Origin: a virus
IMG/VR virus record: IMGVR_UViG_3300042564_001184
Location: 1-23,197 of that record
Direction: 5' to 3' (one strand)
Length of the DNA stretch: 23,197 bases
Part shown: in pieces, positions 17,971 to 23,197 of the stretch
Layout of the letters: each line of letters begins with the position of its first letter
How positions within the stretch are numbered: the stretch's first letter is position 1
Notes under the pieces: generated by a model
The model's database searches: none
The model's input: the letters and a program-made list of their open reading frames with translations, nothing else
What the model was told of the DNA's origin: nothing
Translations under genes and position numbers: made by a program

Positions 17971-18816
17971 CTATTCTACCACAGACTCTGCCGAATTCAA
18001 AACATTGACTTTTTGCACAAACTTCTTTGCACTAGCAGTAAAGAAGTTGTTTTCATGAACGTCATACTCAACATCGTTGATCAGGTCTGGTGACGGCAAA
18101 TAGTAATCCTTATCAAGATTATGATACTTAACAAAGTTGGCTGCTTTTCCAGAATTGATTGCCCTGTGAACATTGTTAAAGTTGTGATACTTTGAGAAGG
18201 TTGTGTACATATTTTCTATCGTCCTTGCTCCAAGGTCTGTGTATAAGTCTCCTGGTGCGTTGTAGATATCTATATTGCTATCCATTACGTTAATGCTAAA
18301 CATCTCTTCTTCTCCATAGTACTTTAACCTTGATGGATAATTCATGTTCTTTAGTAGTTCTGTTCTGGCAAAAATAAAGTTTCTATCTATATATTGGGAC
18401 ATTGAAAAATCATCTGATTCGGTTGGAACATTGATGATTGTGTATGGGTCCTTATAAGATACCTTCGCTGTAGCCCTGCCAGACACCACTACGTCTCGAT
18501 CTTTAAAAAATTCTGATAGCCTTGTGTCCCAGCCCTGATTAAACCAAACATCATCGGATACTATTGCAGTAAATGGAGAGTCGGACTCTTGTATCTCTTT
18601 GGTCTTTCTCATACATGGGCTCTCGATAGAGTCCCAATACACGTGTTCGTAGTTTAAATTGGCATAATCTTTAAAGGTAAAATGCTTGCGAATGTTGCTC
18701 TGATCAAACACCTTTATGGAAAAGTTTTTCATCTCTGAGGTTTCGTATATGTTATCTATCACTTCTTGTAGGCGTTTATTCTTGTAAGAATAAAGAATTA
18801 TCTTAGTTGTGCTCAT
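17971..18816 (-). CDS. Glycosyltransferase (GT-A-like, GlcNAc-transferase-type)
   Basis: A 281-residue protein. KIILYSYKNKRLQEVIDNIYET is a strand-helix start. YWDSIESPCMRKTKEIQ and TAIVSDDVWFNQGWD (83-97), with DD at 88-89 as the probable DxD-like metal site, are in the order found in GlcNAc-transferase-like GT-A enzymes. ARTELLKNMNYPSRLKYYGEEEMFSIN (150-176) has the acceptor-side acidic residues. The C-terminal 80 residues (ENMYTTFSKYHNFNNVHRAIN, NKV...) are less conserved. It is cytosolic. It ends 4 bp before the oxygenase pair and starts 14 bp inside the upstream unknown gene. The donor and acceptor are unknown. Confidence 0.72.
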   Translation of the reverse strand: MSTTKIILYSYKNKRLQEVIDNIYETSEMKNFSIKVFDQSNIRKHFTFKDYANLNYEHVYWDSIESPCMRKTKEIQESDSPFTAIVSDDVWFNQGWDTRLSEFFKDRDVVVSGRATAKVSYKDPYTIINVPTESDDFSMSQYIDRNFIFARTELLKNMNYPSRLKYYGEEEMFSINVMDSNIDIYNAPGDLYTDLGARTIENMYTTFSKYHNFNNVHRAINSGKAANFVKYHNLDKDYYLPSPDLINDVEYDVHENNFFTASAKKFVQKVNVLNSAESVVE

Positions 18817-19561
18817 TAGAACTTCCTCGATCTTTTGACCTAAATATCTTCTTTACCCATGCCGTCTTCTTGTAGTGGTGAAAAAGATCTATTCGCCTTA
18901 GTTCTGCACGAAGATCGTATTTGTCCAGTTCCTTTTGGTCGTTAGTAAACACCTCTAGTTCCCAATCATCTCGCTTAAATGGAATCATCTGAAACATGGG
19001 CGTTCCAGCAGGGATGGTTCCACGGAACCCTCTTTTAAGAAAGAAGGTAATAAAAACTGGCAGTCCCCAAGAGTCTGCGTCCACAACGCCAGACATTGTG
19101 TAGAATGGTAGGTCGTGCCTGTTCATTGGGTGCGTAATTAAAACAGAGTGTCCTGGTGGGGTCTCGTAGTGCCACTCCATTCTCCAGCCGAAGTGTAGTG
19201 GGTGACAGTTGTCTGGTACTGGAATATCCACCATATATCTTTGGTCAATTGGCATCTCGTCCCCTTCCCAGGTTAGCACTGGCTTTCCGTCCTCTGAGTA
19301 GTCTACGTAAATGTCTACTGGTGTTGGAAAGACGTAGCCCATTGTTAGTGCGTCAAAGAAGGGCATGCACAGTTTAGAGGATGTTGACGACCCATCGGTG
19401 CCGATATGATTTTCAATATTAAGATCAAAGTTGCTGTTGGAACTGTAAAACCTAGACAAGGACTTGTACCATTCTGGTATGTGTCCTACTGCAGGCTCTG
19501 GGTAAAGAAGTTCTCTATTCATGAACTTTTGCAGTCTTGTTAGAACTAACTTAAGTTTCAA
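18803..19561 (-). CDS. Unknown beta-rich protein, tandem paralogue A (DUF6065-like)
   Basis: A 252-residue protein started at TTG 19561, with AAGGA six bases before it; ATG 19522 is an alternative. HIPEWYKSL, CMPFFDALTMGYVFPTPVDIYVD, ETPPGHSVLITHPMNRHDLPF and GVVDADSW are followed by GTIPAGTPMFQMIPFKRDDWELEV. The same string of motifs occurs in the next gene, so the two are paralogues. I connect the pattern to DUF6065-type proteins, weakly. The predicted fold is a beta-barrel with no membrane segment. No catalytic motif is visible. It is embedded in an operon of sugar-modifying enzymes. Confidence 0.6.
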   Translation of the reverse strand: MKLKLVLTRLQKFMNRELLYPEPAVGHIPEWYKSLSRFYSSNSNFDLNIENHIGTDGSSTSSKLCMPFFDALTMGYVFPTPVDIYVDYSEDGKPVLTWEGDEMPIDQRYMVDIPVPDNCHPLHFGWRMEWHYETPPGHSVLITHPMNRHDLPFYTMSGVVDADSWGLPVFITFFLKRGFRGTIPAGTPMFQMIPFKRDDWELEVFTNDQKELDKYDLRAELRRIDLFHHYKKTAWVKKIFRSKDRGSSNEHN

Positions 19562-20292
19562 TTGTATTCCTTTTTAGCCCTAAAGAAATTCTTATATCCA
19601 TTTGCAAACACACTTCGAAGAAGCAACCCTTGCTTTAGTATAGTTTTCTTTGATTCTTCTGGAGATGTGATCTCCATCTCCCAAGACTCTCTTTGGAATG
19701 GCACCAACTGTACGAGTGGTGTTCCCCTCTTAATAGTGCCCTTGAAATTCTTTTCAACCAAGAATGAAAAGTGTCCATCAGTAACAAAACTATCAGTGTC
19801 TACGATTCCTGGAAATGCAACGATTGGTGATTCGTCTGTATGCATTGGCTGTAACACCATGCAACTATATCCTGGCGGAGTTCCTACTGCCCACAATGGA
19901 AAAACTCTTAGCAGGGTTCTGTGATACTTGTCGGTATCAATCGGGTAAGTTCCATACTGCTCCAGTGAGTGTGAAGAAAATACCCTACCTCTGATCGGAC
20001 CGAGTTGGTTTGGTGCAGAGAATTCTAGGTTGTCTGGGTTGGTTGCGTCCACATAAATATCACATGGTGCAAGCAAAAGGTACCCTGCAGTCATTGCATC
20101 AAAGATTGGCATGCACTTTTTTATTGTGCTGGTGGCTATTCCCTTGGATAAAAGATCCTTGCTTATTGTCGGTGGCTGTCTTTTATACCACTCTGGCATG
20201 TTCTTGCTCGCTGGTATTGGTTGTGGTGCAAAGTCAATTATGTTTTCGTCTGCTGGATAAAAAGTAATGCTTTTATTTTTCTTGTTCTTCAT
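19558..20292 (-). CDS. Unknown beta-rich protein, tandem paralogue B (DUF6065-like)
   Basis: A 244-residue protein. NMPEWYKRQ, CMPIFDAMTAGYLLLAPCDIYVD, GTPPGYSCMVLQPMHTDESPI and GIVDTDSFV are followed by GTIKRGTPLVQLVPFQRESWEMEI, matching paralogue A in order and spacing. Conserved CMP, TPPG, V-D-x-D-S and KRGTP-type loops may form a ligand site. The function is unknown. The gene overlaps the one before it by 20 bp and the one after by TTGA, so all three are coupled. Neither copy is degraded, which suggests that both are needed, perhaps as a heteromer (inference). Confidence 0.6.
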   Translation of the reverse strand: MKNKKNKSITFYPADENIIDFAPQPIPASKNMPEWYKRQPPTISKDLLSKGIATSTIKKCMPIFDAMTAGYLLLAPCDIYVDATNPDNLEFSAPNQLGPIRGRVFSSHSLEQYGTYPIDTDKYHRTLLRVFPLWAVGTPPGYSCMVLQPMHTDESPIVAFPGIVDTDSFVTDGHFSFLVEKNFKGTIKRGTPLVQLVPFQRESWEMEITSPEESKKTILKQGLLLRSVFANGYKNFFRAKKEYN

Positions 20293-20926
20293 AGAATTTC
20301 CTAACTCTCTCTACAATTATATCATTAGCCTCAAACTCTATGTTGAATGCTGGGGAGCCCCTATATATCTCTCCATATCGTCCATTATCCTTCATGTGAC
20401 TGCCATCTAACTTAAACTTAAAAGAAACAAACTGTGGAACGATATAGTCTTCCCAGTCTTGCACCTTATAGAACGACACAGTGGAATCTGGGACTTCGAA
20501 TGGAGAGCCATCTGGCTCAACAACCCTTGCGGTGATGTCAGCATCGATAATCCAGTAGGTGAATGTCTTATACGCAGGAGTTCTACTTAGGCTACCGCTG
20601 TCCCAAGAGTTTTTTGTCTGATAGTACTGTCTTATCCATGGTCGTTCGGAGTGGTAGTAGGGTCTATCCTTCTGCATTCTCAGGTATATGTCTGCAAAAA
20701 GTTGGTACTGAAGTGTAACAGTATTGTTAACAATGCTAATTAACTTTGGTGGAAAAGCCATGTACTCAAGATACTGGTTGACTGGCTTTATGATGGAGTC
20801 TTTGTATTTGCCGTCTATGTTCTTTGCAGTTAGCCACTTTTCTGGTACCCTGGATGCCCTGCACATCTCTGTAAATTGGGGATCGTACACTTCGTCCCAT
20901 AGATTAAAATTAAATTCTGGATCCAC
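20273..20926 (-). CDS. Conserved phage protein of unknown function
   Basis: A 217-residue protein started at GTG 20926, four bases after AGGAG; the longer reading would start in the tRNA-Thr gene. Regions are FNLWDEVYDPQFTEM, FPPKLISIVNNTVTLQYQLFADI, PWIRQYYQTKNSWDSGS, FTYWIIDADITARVVEP and VQDWEDYIVPQFVSFKFKLD. It is beta-rich and aromatic-rich with no signal peptide or helix bundle. I do not recognise it. It begins 18 bp from the tRNA cluster and is the first protein gene of the operon running down to 16727, so it is probably transcribed from the tRNA promoter at 21235-21263. Confidence 0.6.
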   Translation of the reverse strand: MDPEFNFNLWDEVYDPQFTEMCRASRVPEKWLTAKNIDGKYKDSIIKPVNQYLEYMAFPPKLISIVNNTVTLQYQLFADIYLRMQKDRPYYHSERPWIRQYYQTKNSWDSGSLSRTPAYKTFTYWIIDADITARVVEPDGSPFEVPDSTVSFYKVQDWEDYIVPQFVSFKFKLDGSHMKDNGRYGEIYRGSPAFNIEFEANDIIVERVRKFYEEQEK

Positions 20927-20943
20927 TGTTCTCCTACTGTTTG

Positions 20944-21016
20944 AGCCCCCGACAGGATTCGAACCTGCGACTTCGATATTACAAGTATCGCACTCTACCA
21001 ACTGAGTTACAAGGGC
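20944..21016 (-). tRNA. tRNA-Thr (anticodon UGU)
   Basis: A 73-nt cloverleaf. The anticodon arm CGATA-CTTGTAA-TATCG gives UGU (ACA codons). The D stem is ACTC/GAGT, the T arm GCAGG-TTCGAAT-CCTGT, and the acceptor GCCCTTG/CGGGGGC has two U-G pairs. CCA is not encoded. Confidence 0.92.
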
Positions 21017-21064
21017 GTAGCCTATTTTATCTCATACCCTTGAGAGCGGTTAGGCAACCGTTAG

Positions 21065-21138
21065 CGACTCCGATGGGACTTGAACCCACGACCTCCACCG
21101 TGACAGGGTGGCGTTCTAACCAACTGAACTACGAAGCC
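21065..21138 (-). tRNA. tRNA-Asp (anticodon GUC)
   Basis: A 74-nt cloverleaf. The anticodon arm CCACC-CTGTCAC-GGTGG gives GUC, the T arm is GTGGG-TTCAAGT-CCCAT, and the acceptor GGCTTCG/CGGAGTC has two G-U pairs. CCA is not encoded. A 48-bp spacer to tRNA-Thr holds a 5-bp hairpin (CGGTT/AACCG). Confidence 0.92.
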
Positions 21139-21151
21139 TTATTTTGTTTTG

Positions 21152-21224
21152 CTCCCCCTGCTGGACTCGAACCAACGACATTTCGGTTAACAGCCGAACA
21201 CTCTACCAACTGAGTTAAGAGGGA
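21152..21224 (-). tRNA. tRNA-Asn (anticodon GUU)
   Basis: A 73-nt cloverleaf. The anticodon arm TTCGG-CTGTTAA-CCGAA gives GUU, and the D stem is ACTC/GAGT. The T-loop is TTCGAGT, and the acceptor TCCCTCT/AGGGGGA has one U-G pair. It is the first tRNA behind the promoter at 21235-21263. CCA is not encoded. Confidence 0.92.
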
Positions 21225-21234
21225 TTGCTCTTTA

Positions 21235-21263
21235 ATTATACAGGATCAGATTCCTATTTGCAA
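21235..21263 (-). promoter_or_regulatory. Promoter of the tRNA cluster and downstream operon
   Basis: TTGCAA (21258-21263) and TATAAT (21235-21240) are 17 bp apart on the minus strand, with the -35 lying inside the last codons of the GT4 gene. The predicted start near 21228 is a few bases before tRNA-Asn. Confidence 0.72.
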
Positions 21264-22445
21264 CTTAATGTCCTGCCACTTTTTGAGAACTGATTCTTGT
21301 GAGCAAAAATTTTCTACGTTCTGTTTTGCCTTATCTATCATAGCAGCCTTCTCTTCTGGTGTCAAGGATATTGCTTTATTTAATGCATCCAGGATTGTCT
21401 GCTCACCAACATTAAACCATGAAAAGCCCCAGAAGTCCTTGTATTTATGTGTGGATTCATCTATGGTCCAAGTGTTAGACTCTAGTATGATTGCAGAATC
21501 ACTAGTTACATAGTCACTCATTGATGTATGATCTGGAGTTATGCATACCCTTCCAGACACCATAGCCTCACATAGCGGAAGATTCTGACCTTCGGCACGG
21601 CTAGGAGACACATAGTTTTGACAGGAGTTCATCAGCATCTGCAGTTTACTATCTGACAATCTCTGTGGAATAAAATAAACATTGTCGAATGCTGTTTCTG
21701 GGAATGACGGAAACTCTCTTCTAAAAGCAGTTGCTTGAAGTTTGCTAAGATCTCCCTGTGCGGTCATCTTAAGTAATAGAATTGCTTCGGGGTGCTGCTC
21801 TCTAAACTTTACAAAGGCTGTGACTAGGTTACCAAAGTTTTTTCTGATGTCGTGTGGGTTAAGAATGTATAAGAATCTTTTTTCATATTCTGAGTTATCG
21901 AACAAACTCTTTAAAGACTGTGGCTTGTGGTCAGAATAGTAGCCACTTTGAGTGCTTAGTGTATAGCAGTTTATGTCGTCAATAGACTCGTCATCCTCTA
22001 TTGCTTTTTCGGTTACTGCTGATGGCAGGACGGAAGACTCTATGCCATATGACTTAAGGGTTGATTGCGAATAGGATGACAATGTTAGAACATGGTCAAA
22101 CCTGTTGAGTGTTGCTGCATAATCCTTCTTAAAAATACCGTTATTGCCATCACTCTTGGGTGGCAACTTGTCAAATTCCCAGGCAAAATAGCATATGTTC
22201 TTGTGTTTAGGAACAAGCAGGGCAACGTCTGGTGGAAGAAAAGATATGTTAACTGTGTTTGGCACCTGCCTCATTATAGTTCTAGCAGATCCAACGTGAA
22301 ATGGATATGAGAATGTGCCAACAACATTGTCGGTATTCTTAATCGTATCGTTAAATGATTCCATAGCAAAGCCATAAGAGTAGTGGGCATAACCCCATCC
22401 CTTACCCTTATAGTCAAATGGTCCGCTTAAGAATATATTTGTCAT
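21246..22445 (-). CDS. GT4-family glycosyltransferase
   Basis: A 399-residue GT-B enzyme (Glycos_transf_1). The N-terminal domain starts FLSGPFDYKGKGWGYAHYSY, where a Gly-rich loop binds the acceptor. HVLTLSSYSQSTLKSYGI (118-135) is a linker region typical of GT4. The C-terminal domain has NPHDIRKNFGNLVTAF (196-211, R201/K202 phosphate contacts) and VSPSRAEGQNLPLCEAMVSGR (279-299) with the E-x7-E pair E285/E293. The start is ATG 22445, overlapping the stop of the small acidic-protein gene (TAATG); a longer reading would run through that gene. It is cytosolic, uses a nucleotide sugar, and the acceptor is unknown. Confidence 0.9.
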   Translation of the reverse strand: MTNIFLSGPFDYKGKGWGYAHYSYGFAMESFNDTIKNTDNVVGTFSYPFHVGSARTIMRQVPNTVNISFLPPDVALLVPKHKNICYFAWEFDKLPPKSDGNNGIFKKDYAATLNRFDHVLTLSSYSQSTLKSYGIESSVLPSAVTEKAIEDDESIDDINCYTLSTQSGYYSDHKPQSLKSLFDNSEYEKRFLYILNPHDIRKNFGNLVTAFVKFREQHPEAILLLKMTAQGDLSKLQATAFRREFPSFPETAFDNVYFIPQRLSDSKLQMLMNSCQNYVSPSRAEGQNLPLCEAMVSGRVCITPDHTSMSDYVTSDSAIILESNTWTIDESTHKYKDFWGFSWFNVGEQTILDALNKAISLTPEEKAAMIDKAKQNVENFCSQESVLKKWQDIKLQIGI

Positions 22446-22624
22446 TACTGAATAATTTTGATTACTGGGGCACACGGATCTCCGCCGTCTTCCCATTCTT
22501 GCTCTTCTTCTTCAGTCATGTACGGATCTCCGTCATGCGTATAGCAGAATGGTTCTGTGACCCAGCCTCTGTCAATGCCAGTCTGGAGCCAATCTCCAAA
22601 GCCAGCGTCGTTTATGTTTTCCAT
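22445..22624 (-). CDS. Small acidic conserved protein
   Basis: A 59-residue protein. MENINDAGFGDWLQTGIDRGW, VTEPFCYTHDGDPYMTEEEEQ and EWEDGGDPCAPVIKIIQ are its parts. I recall a GWVTEPFCxTHDG-xPMTEEEExEWEDGGDPC pattern from many actinophage proteins without assigned role. The two Cys and nearby His could form a metal site. It starts seven bases after GAGAGGG, and the promoter at 22653-22681 lies upstream. The stop overlaps the GT4 start (TAATG), so the two are coupled. Confidence 0.72.
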   Translation of the reverse strand: MENINDAGFGDWLQTGIDRGWVTEPFCYTHDGDPYMTEEEEQEWEDGGDPCAPVIKIIQ

Positions 22625-22627
22625 GTA

Positions 22628-22678
22628 AAAACCCTCTCTAGGTAGTATATCTATTTTACACTAAAAAGAGAGGGTTTT
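22628..22678. repeat. 12-bp perfect inverted repeat with 27-bp loop, spanning promoter and SD
   Basis: AAAACCCTCTCT (22628-22639) and AGAGAGGGTTTT (22667-22678) are perfect inverted copies. On the minus strand the downstream arm contains GAGAGGG, the ribosome-binding site of the 22445-22624 gene. In readthrough RNA from the holin-like gene the arms would pair and hide it. The A and T ends also make it terminator-like. RNA starting near 22646 lacks the upstream arm and leaves the site free. Confidence 0.75.
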
Positions 22679-22681
22679 CAA
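22653..22681 (-). promoter_or_regulatory. Promoter for the small acidic protein and GT4 unit
   Basis: TTGAAA (22676-22681) and TAAAAT (22653-22658) are separated by 17 bp on the minus strand. The -35 overlaps the upstream arm of the 12-bp inverted repeat, and transcription would start inside the loop near 22646. Confidence 0.78.
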
Positions 22682-22694
22682 GGGGTTGTCAGAA

Positions 22695-22952
22695 CTATTT
22701 TCCGTCTTCTTCTTCAGCCCTGCTGTGTTCCTTACGGAATGCCGAGTTAATCTCAGCCTGGGTCAACTTGCCATCTTGAAGGAATGACTTTGCCAAGTCC
22801 TCTAGGACACGTGCAACACCAAGCAATCCTGCCATTGCCACTGCCTGTAGAACATCTACTCCAGCGATAGCACCAGCACCCAAAACTCCAAGTGCTGAGA
22901 TCACAAAGACTGCAACCATTCTTGCAAAAATATCTGCAATTTGCTTTACCAT
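22695..22952 (-). CDS. Holin-like membrane protein (r1t-type)
   Basis: An 85-residue protein. MVKQIADIFARMVAVFVISALGVLGAGAIAGVDVLQAVAMAGLLGVARVLEDLAKSFL has two hydrophobic helices (about 11-30 and 33-48), and a charged end (DGKLTQAEINSAFRKEHSRAEEEDG) follows. The VDVLQAVAMAGLLGVARVLEDLA stretch is like r1t-type holins of phages of Gram-positive hosts. The start has a strong AAGGAAGGGG. It probably lets the M23 endolysin cross the membrane, but the two genes are 6 kb apart. The tail could be a regulatory EF-hand-like or simply charged region. Confidence 0.72.
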   Translation of the reverse strand: MVKQIADIFARMVAVFVISALGVLGAGAIAGVDVLQAVAMAGLLGVARVLEDLAKSFLQDGKLTQAEINSAFRKEHSRAEEEDGK

Positions 22953-22953
22953 A

Positions 22954-23094
22954 TTAAATCACCCCTTCCTTTACATTGATGTTTGTGGTGGAAACATGTT
23001 TGTCTACATAGTTTCCCCTGGCTCCATTGTGAGCCGTCTTTCTGGGGTTTCCTGATTTAGGCTCAGAGTGTGCCTTTAGATAATTAATCATCAT
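22954..23094 (-). CDS. Small hypothetical basic protein
   Basis: A 46-residue protein beginning MMINYLKAHSEPKSGNPRKTAHNGARGNYVDKHV and ending NINVKEGVI. Its Lys/Arg/His content suggests nucleic-acid or membrane-surface binding, but no family is known to me. The stop comes one base before the holin-like ATG, and the start overlaps the upstream stop (ATG 23094 or the adjacent 23091). An AAAGGA lies just upstream. The overlap and the ribosome-binding site support a real gene. Confidence 0.55.
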   Translation of the reverse strand: MMINYLKAHSEPKSGNPRKTAHNGARGNYVDKHVSTTNINVKEGVI

Positions 23095-23197
23095 TATCCT
23101 TTCTTAGCGGATACGTTAGAGTCCATAGAGCAAGGGTGCCCATGATACAGTATCCTACTATTGTTTTTGCAGATCCTTCTAGAACTACCCAGGCTAC
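23084..23197 (-). CDS. Partial membrane protein, C-terminus only
   Basis: The last 37 residues of a protein that enters from the right edge. VAWVVLEGSAKTIVGYCIMGTLALWTLTYPLRKDNDD is a hydrophobic helix (VGYCIMGTLALWTLTY) followed by a basic then acidic tail, predicting the C-terminus inside. The stop is inside the next gene (11-bp overlap). It is a small membrane protein upstream of a holin-like gene, perhaps part of the same lysis module. Nothing else can be said from this fragment. Confidence 0.5.
   Translation of the reverse strand, partial: VAWVVLEGSAKTIVGYCIMGTLALWTLTYPLRKDNDD

Noticed and set aside
20927-21001. N-terminal extension of the 20273 gene
   Set aside because: It translates tRNA-Thr (AGSNPVGGSNS-type tRNA artefact); GTG 20926 has an AGGAG.
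21017-21064. Small hairpin CGGTT/AACCG between tRNA genes
   Set aside because: A 5-bp stem with no T-run; most likely a processing spacer.
20941-21213. Plus-strand reading with repeated GLEPTT/PTELQ-like strings
   Set aside because: This is the antisense of three tRNA genes, a well-known artefact.
22446-22496. Longer start of the GT4 gene at 22496
   Set aside because: It lies in another frame inside the small acidic-protein gene; ATG 22445 in the TAATG overlap is better.
1-23197. CRISPR arrays, insertion sequences and integrase or attachment sites
   Set aside because: No regularly spaced repeats, transposase or integrase-like reading, or direct repeats flanking a tRNA were seen by eye.

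Overview
The window reads as part of a large tailed-phage genome (or a prophage-like contig) whose host is probably an actinobacterium. Pointers to phage are a dNMP kinase, ThyX, a pyrimidine-dimer glycosylase, two peptidoglycan-degrading enzymes, holin-like proteins, tRNA genes, a collagen-like fibre protein, and tightly packed small genes joined by ATGA/TAATG overlaps. Pointers to Actinobacteria are a WhiB-type regulator, a DUF7455-like zinc protein, an FmdB-type zinc ribbon and near-leaderless promoters. The DNA is AT-rich by eye (roughly two-fifths G+C) with no large non-coding gap. No integrase, terminase, portal, major capsid or polymerase is seen, so this is an accessory and metabolism arm of the genome.

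Layout. 1-1054 (minus): pyrimidine-dimer glycosylase (cut by the window edge), a small unknown and a secreted lytic transglycosylase. 1113-4333 (mostly plus): an island with two short sulfotransferase-like proteins, small unknowns, a virion-type protein, a collagen-like fibre protein and a Stealth-like sugar(-phosphate) transferase. Several of these genes sit 6 nt behind a TATAAT-like box. 4272-7933 (minus): tRNA-Arg, an HTH/degenerate-HNH protein, an odd tRNA-like gene, a metallopeptidase-like protein, dNMP kinase, ThyX, GroES, small membrane proteins, then tRNA-Gln and tRNA-Glu. 7934-10306 (minus): terminator, GDP-mannose 4,6-dehydratase, a virion-associated-type protein and a Dps-like ferritin. 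10367-11101 (plus): a lone glycosyltransferase ending in a bidirectional terminator.

11147-16669 (minus): small membrane proteins, WhiB, a SLOG-like protein, a staphylococcal-type nuclease, two DUF2061 proteins, a fused APS-kinase-like/nucleotidyltransferase protein, an Asp/Asn hydroxylase-like protein, two small zinc proteins and an M23 endolysin behind a strong promoter. 16727-20926 (minus): two 2OG-Fe(II) oxygenases, a glycosyltransferase, two tandem paralogues of an unknown family and another unknown protein. 20944-21224: tRNA-Thr, -Asp and -Asn behind their own promoter. 21246-23197 (minus): a GT4 glycosyltransferase, a small acidic protein, a promoter inside a 12-bp inverted repeat, a holin-like protein and two small genes at the edge.

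The strongest theme is surface or virion decoration: four glycosyltransferase-type proteins, a nucleotide-sugar enzyme, three 2OG-type hydroxylases, two sulfotransferase-like proteins and a kinase/nucleotidyltransferase that could supply PAPS. That these act together is inference. The most distinctive sequence-level signal is the repeated TATAAT-TGT-NNN-ATG arrangement, which predicts leaderless mRNAs for the plus-strand island and its divergent neighbours.
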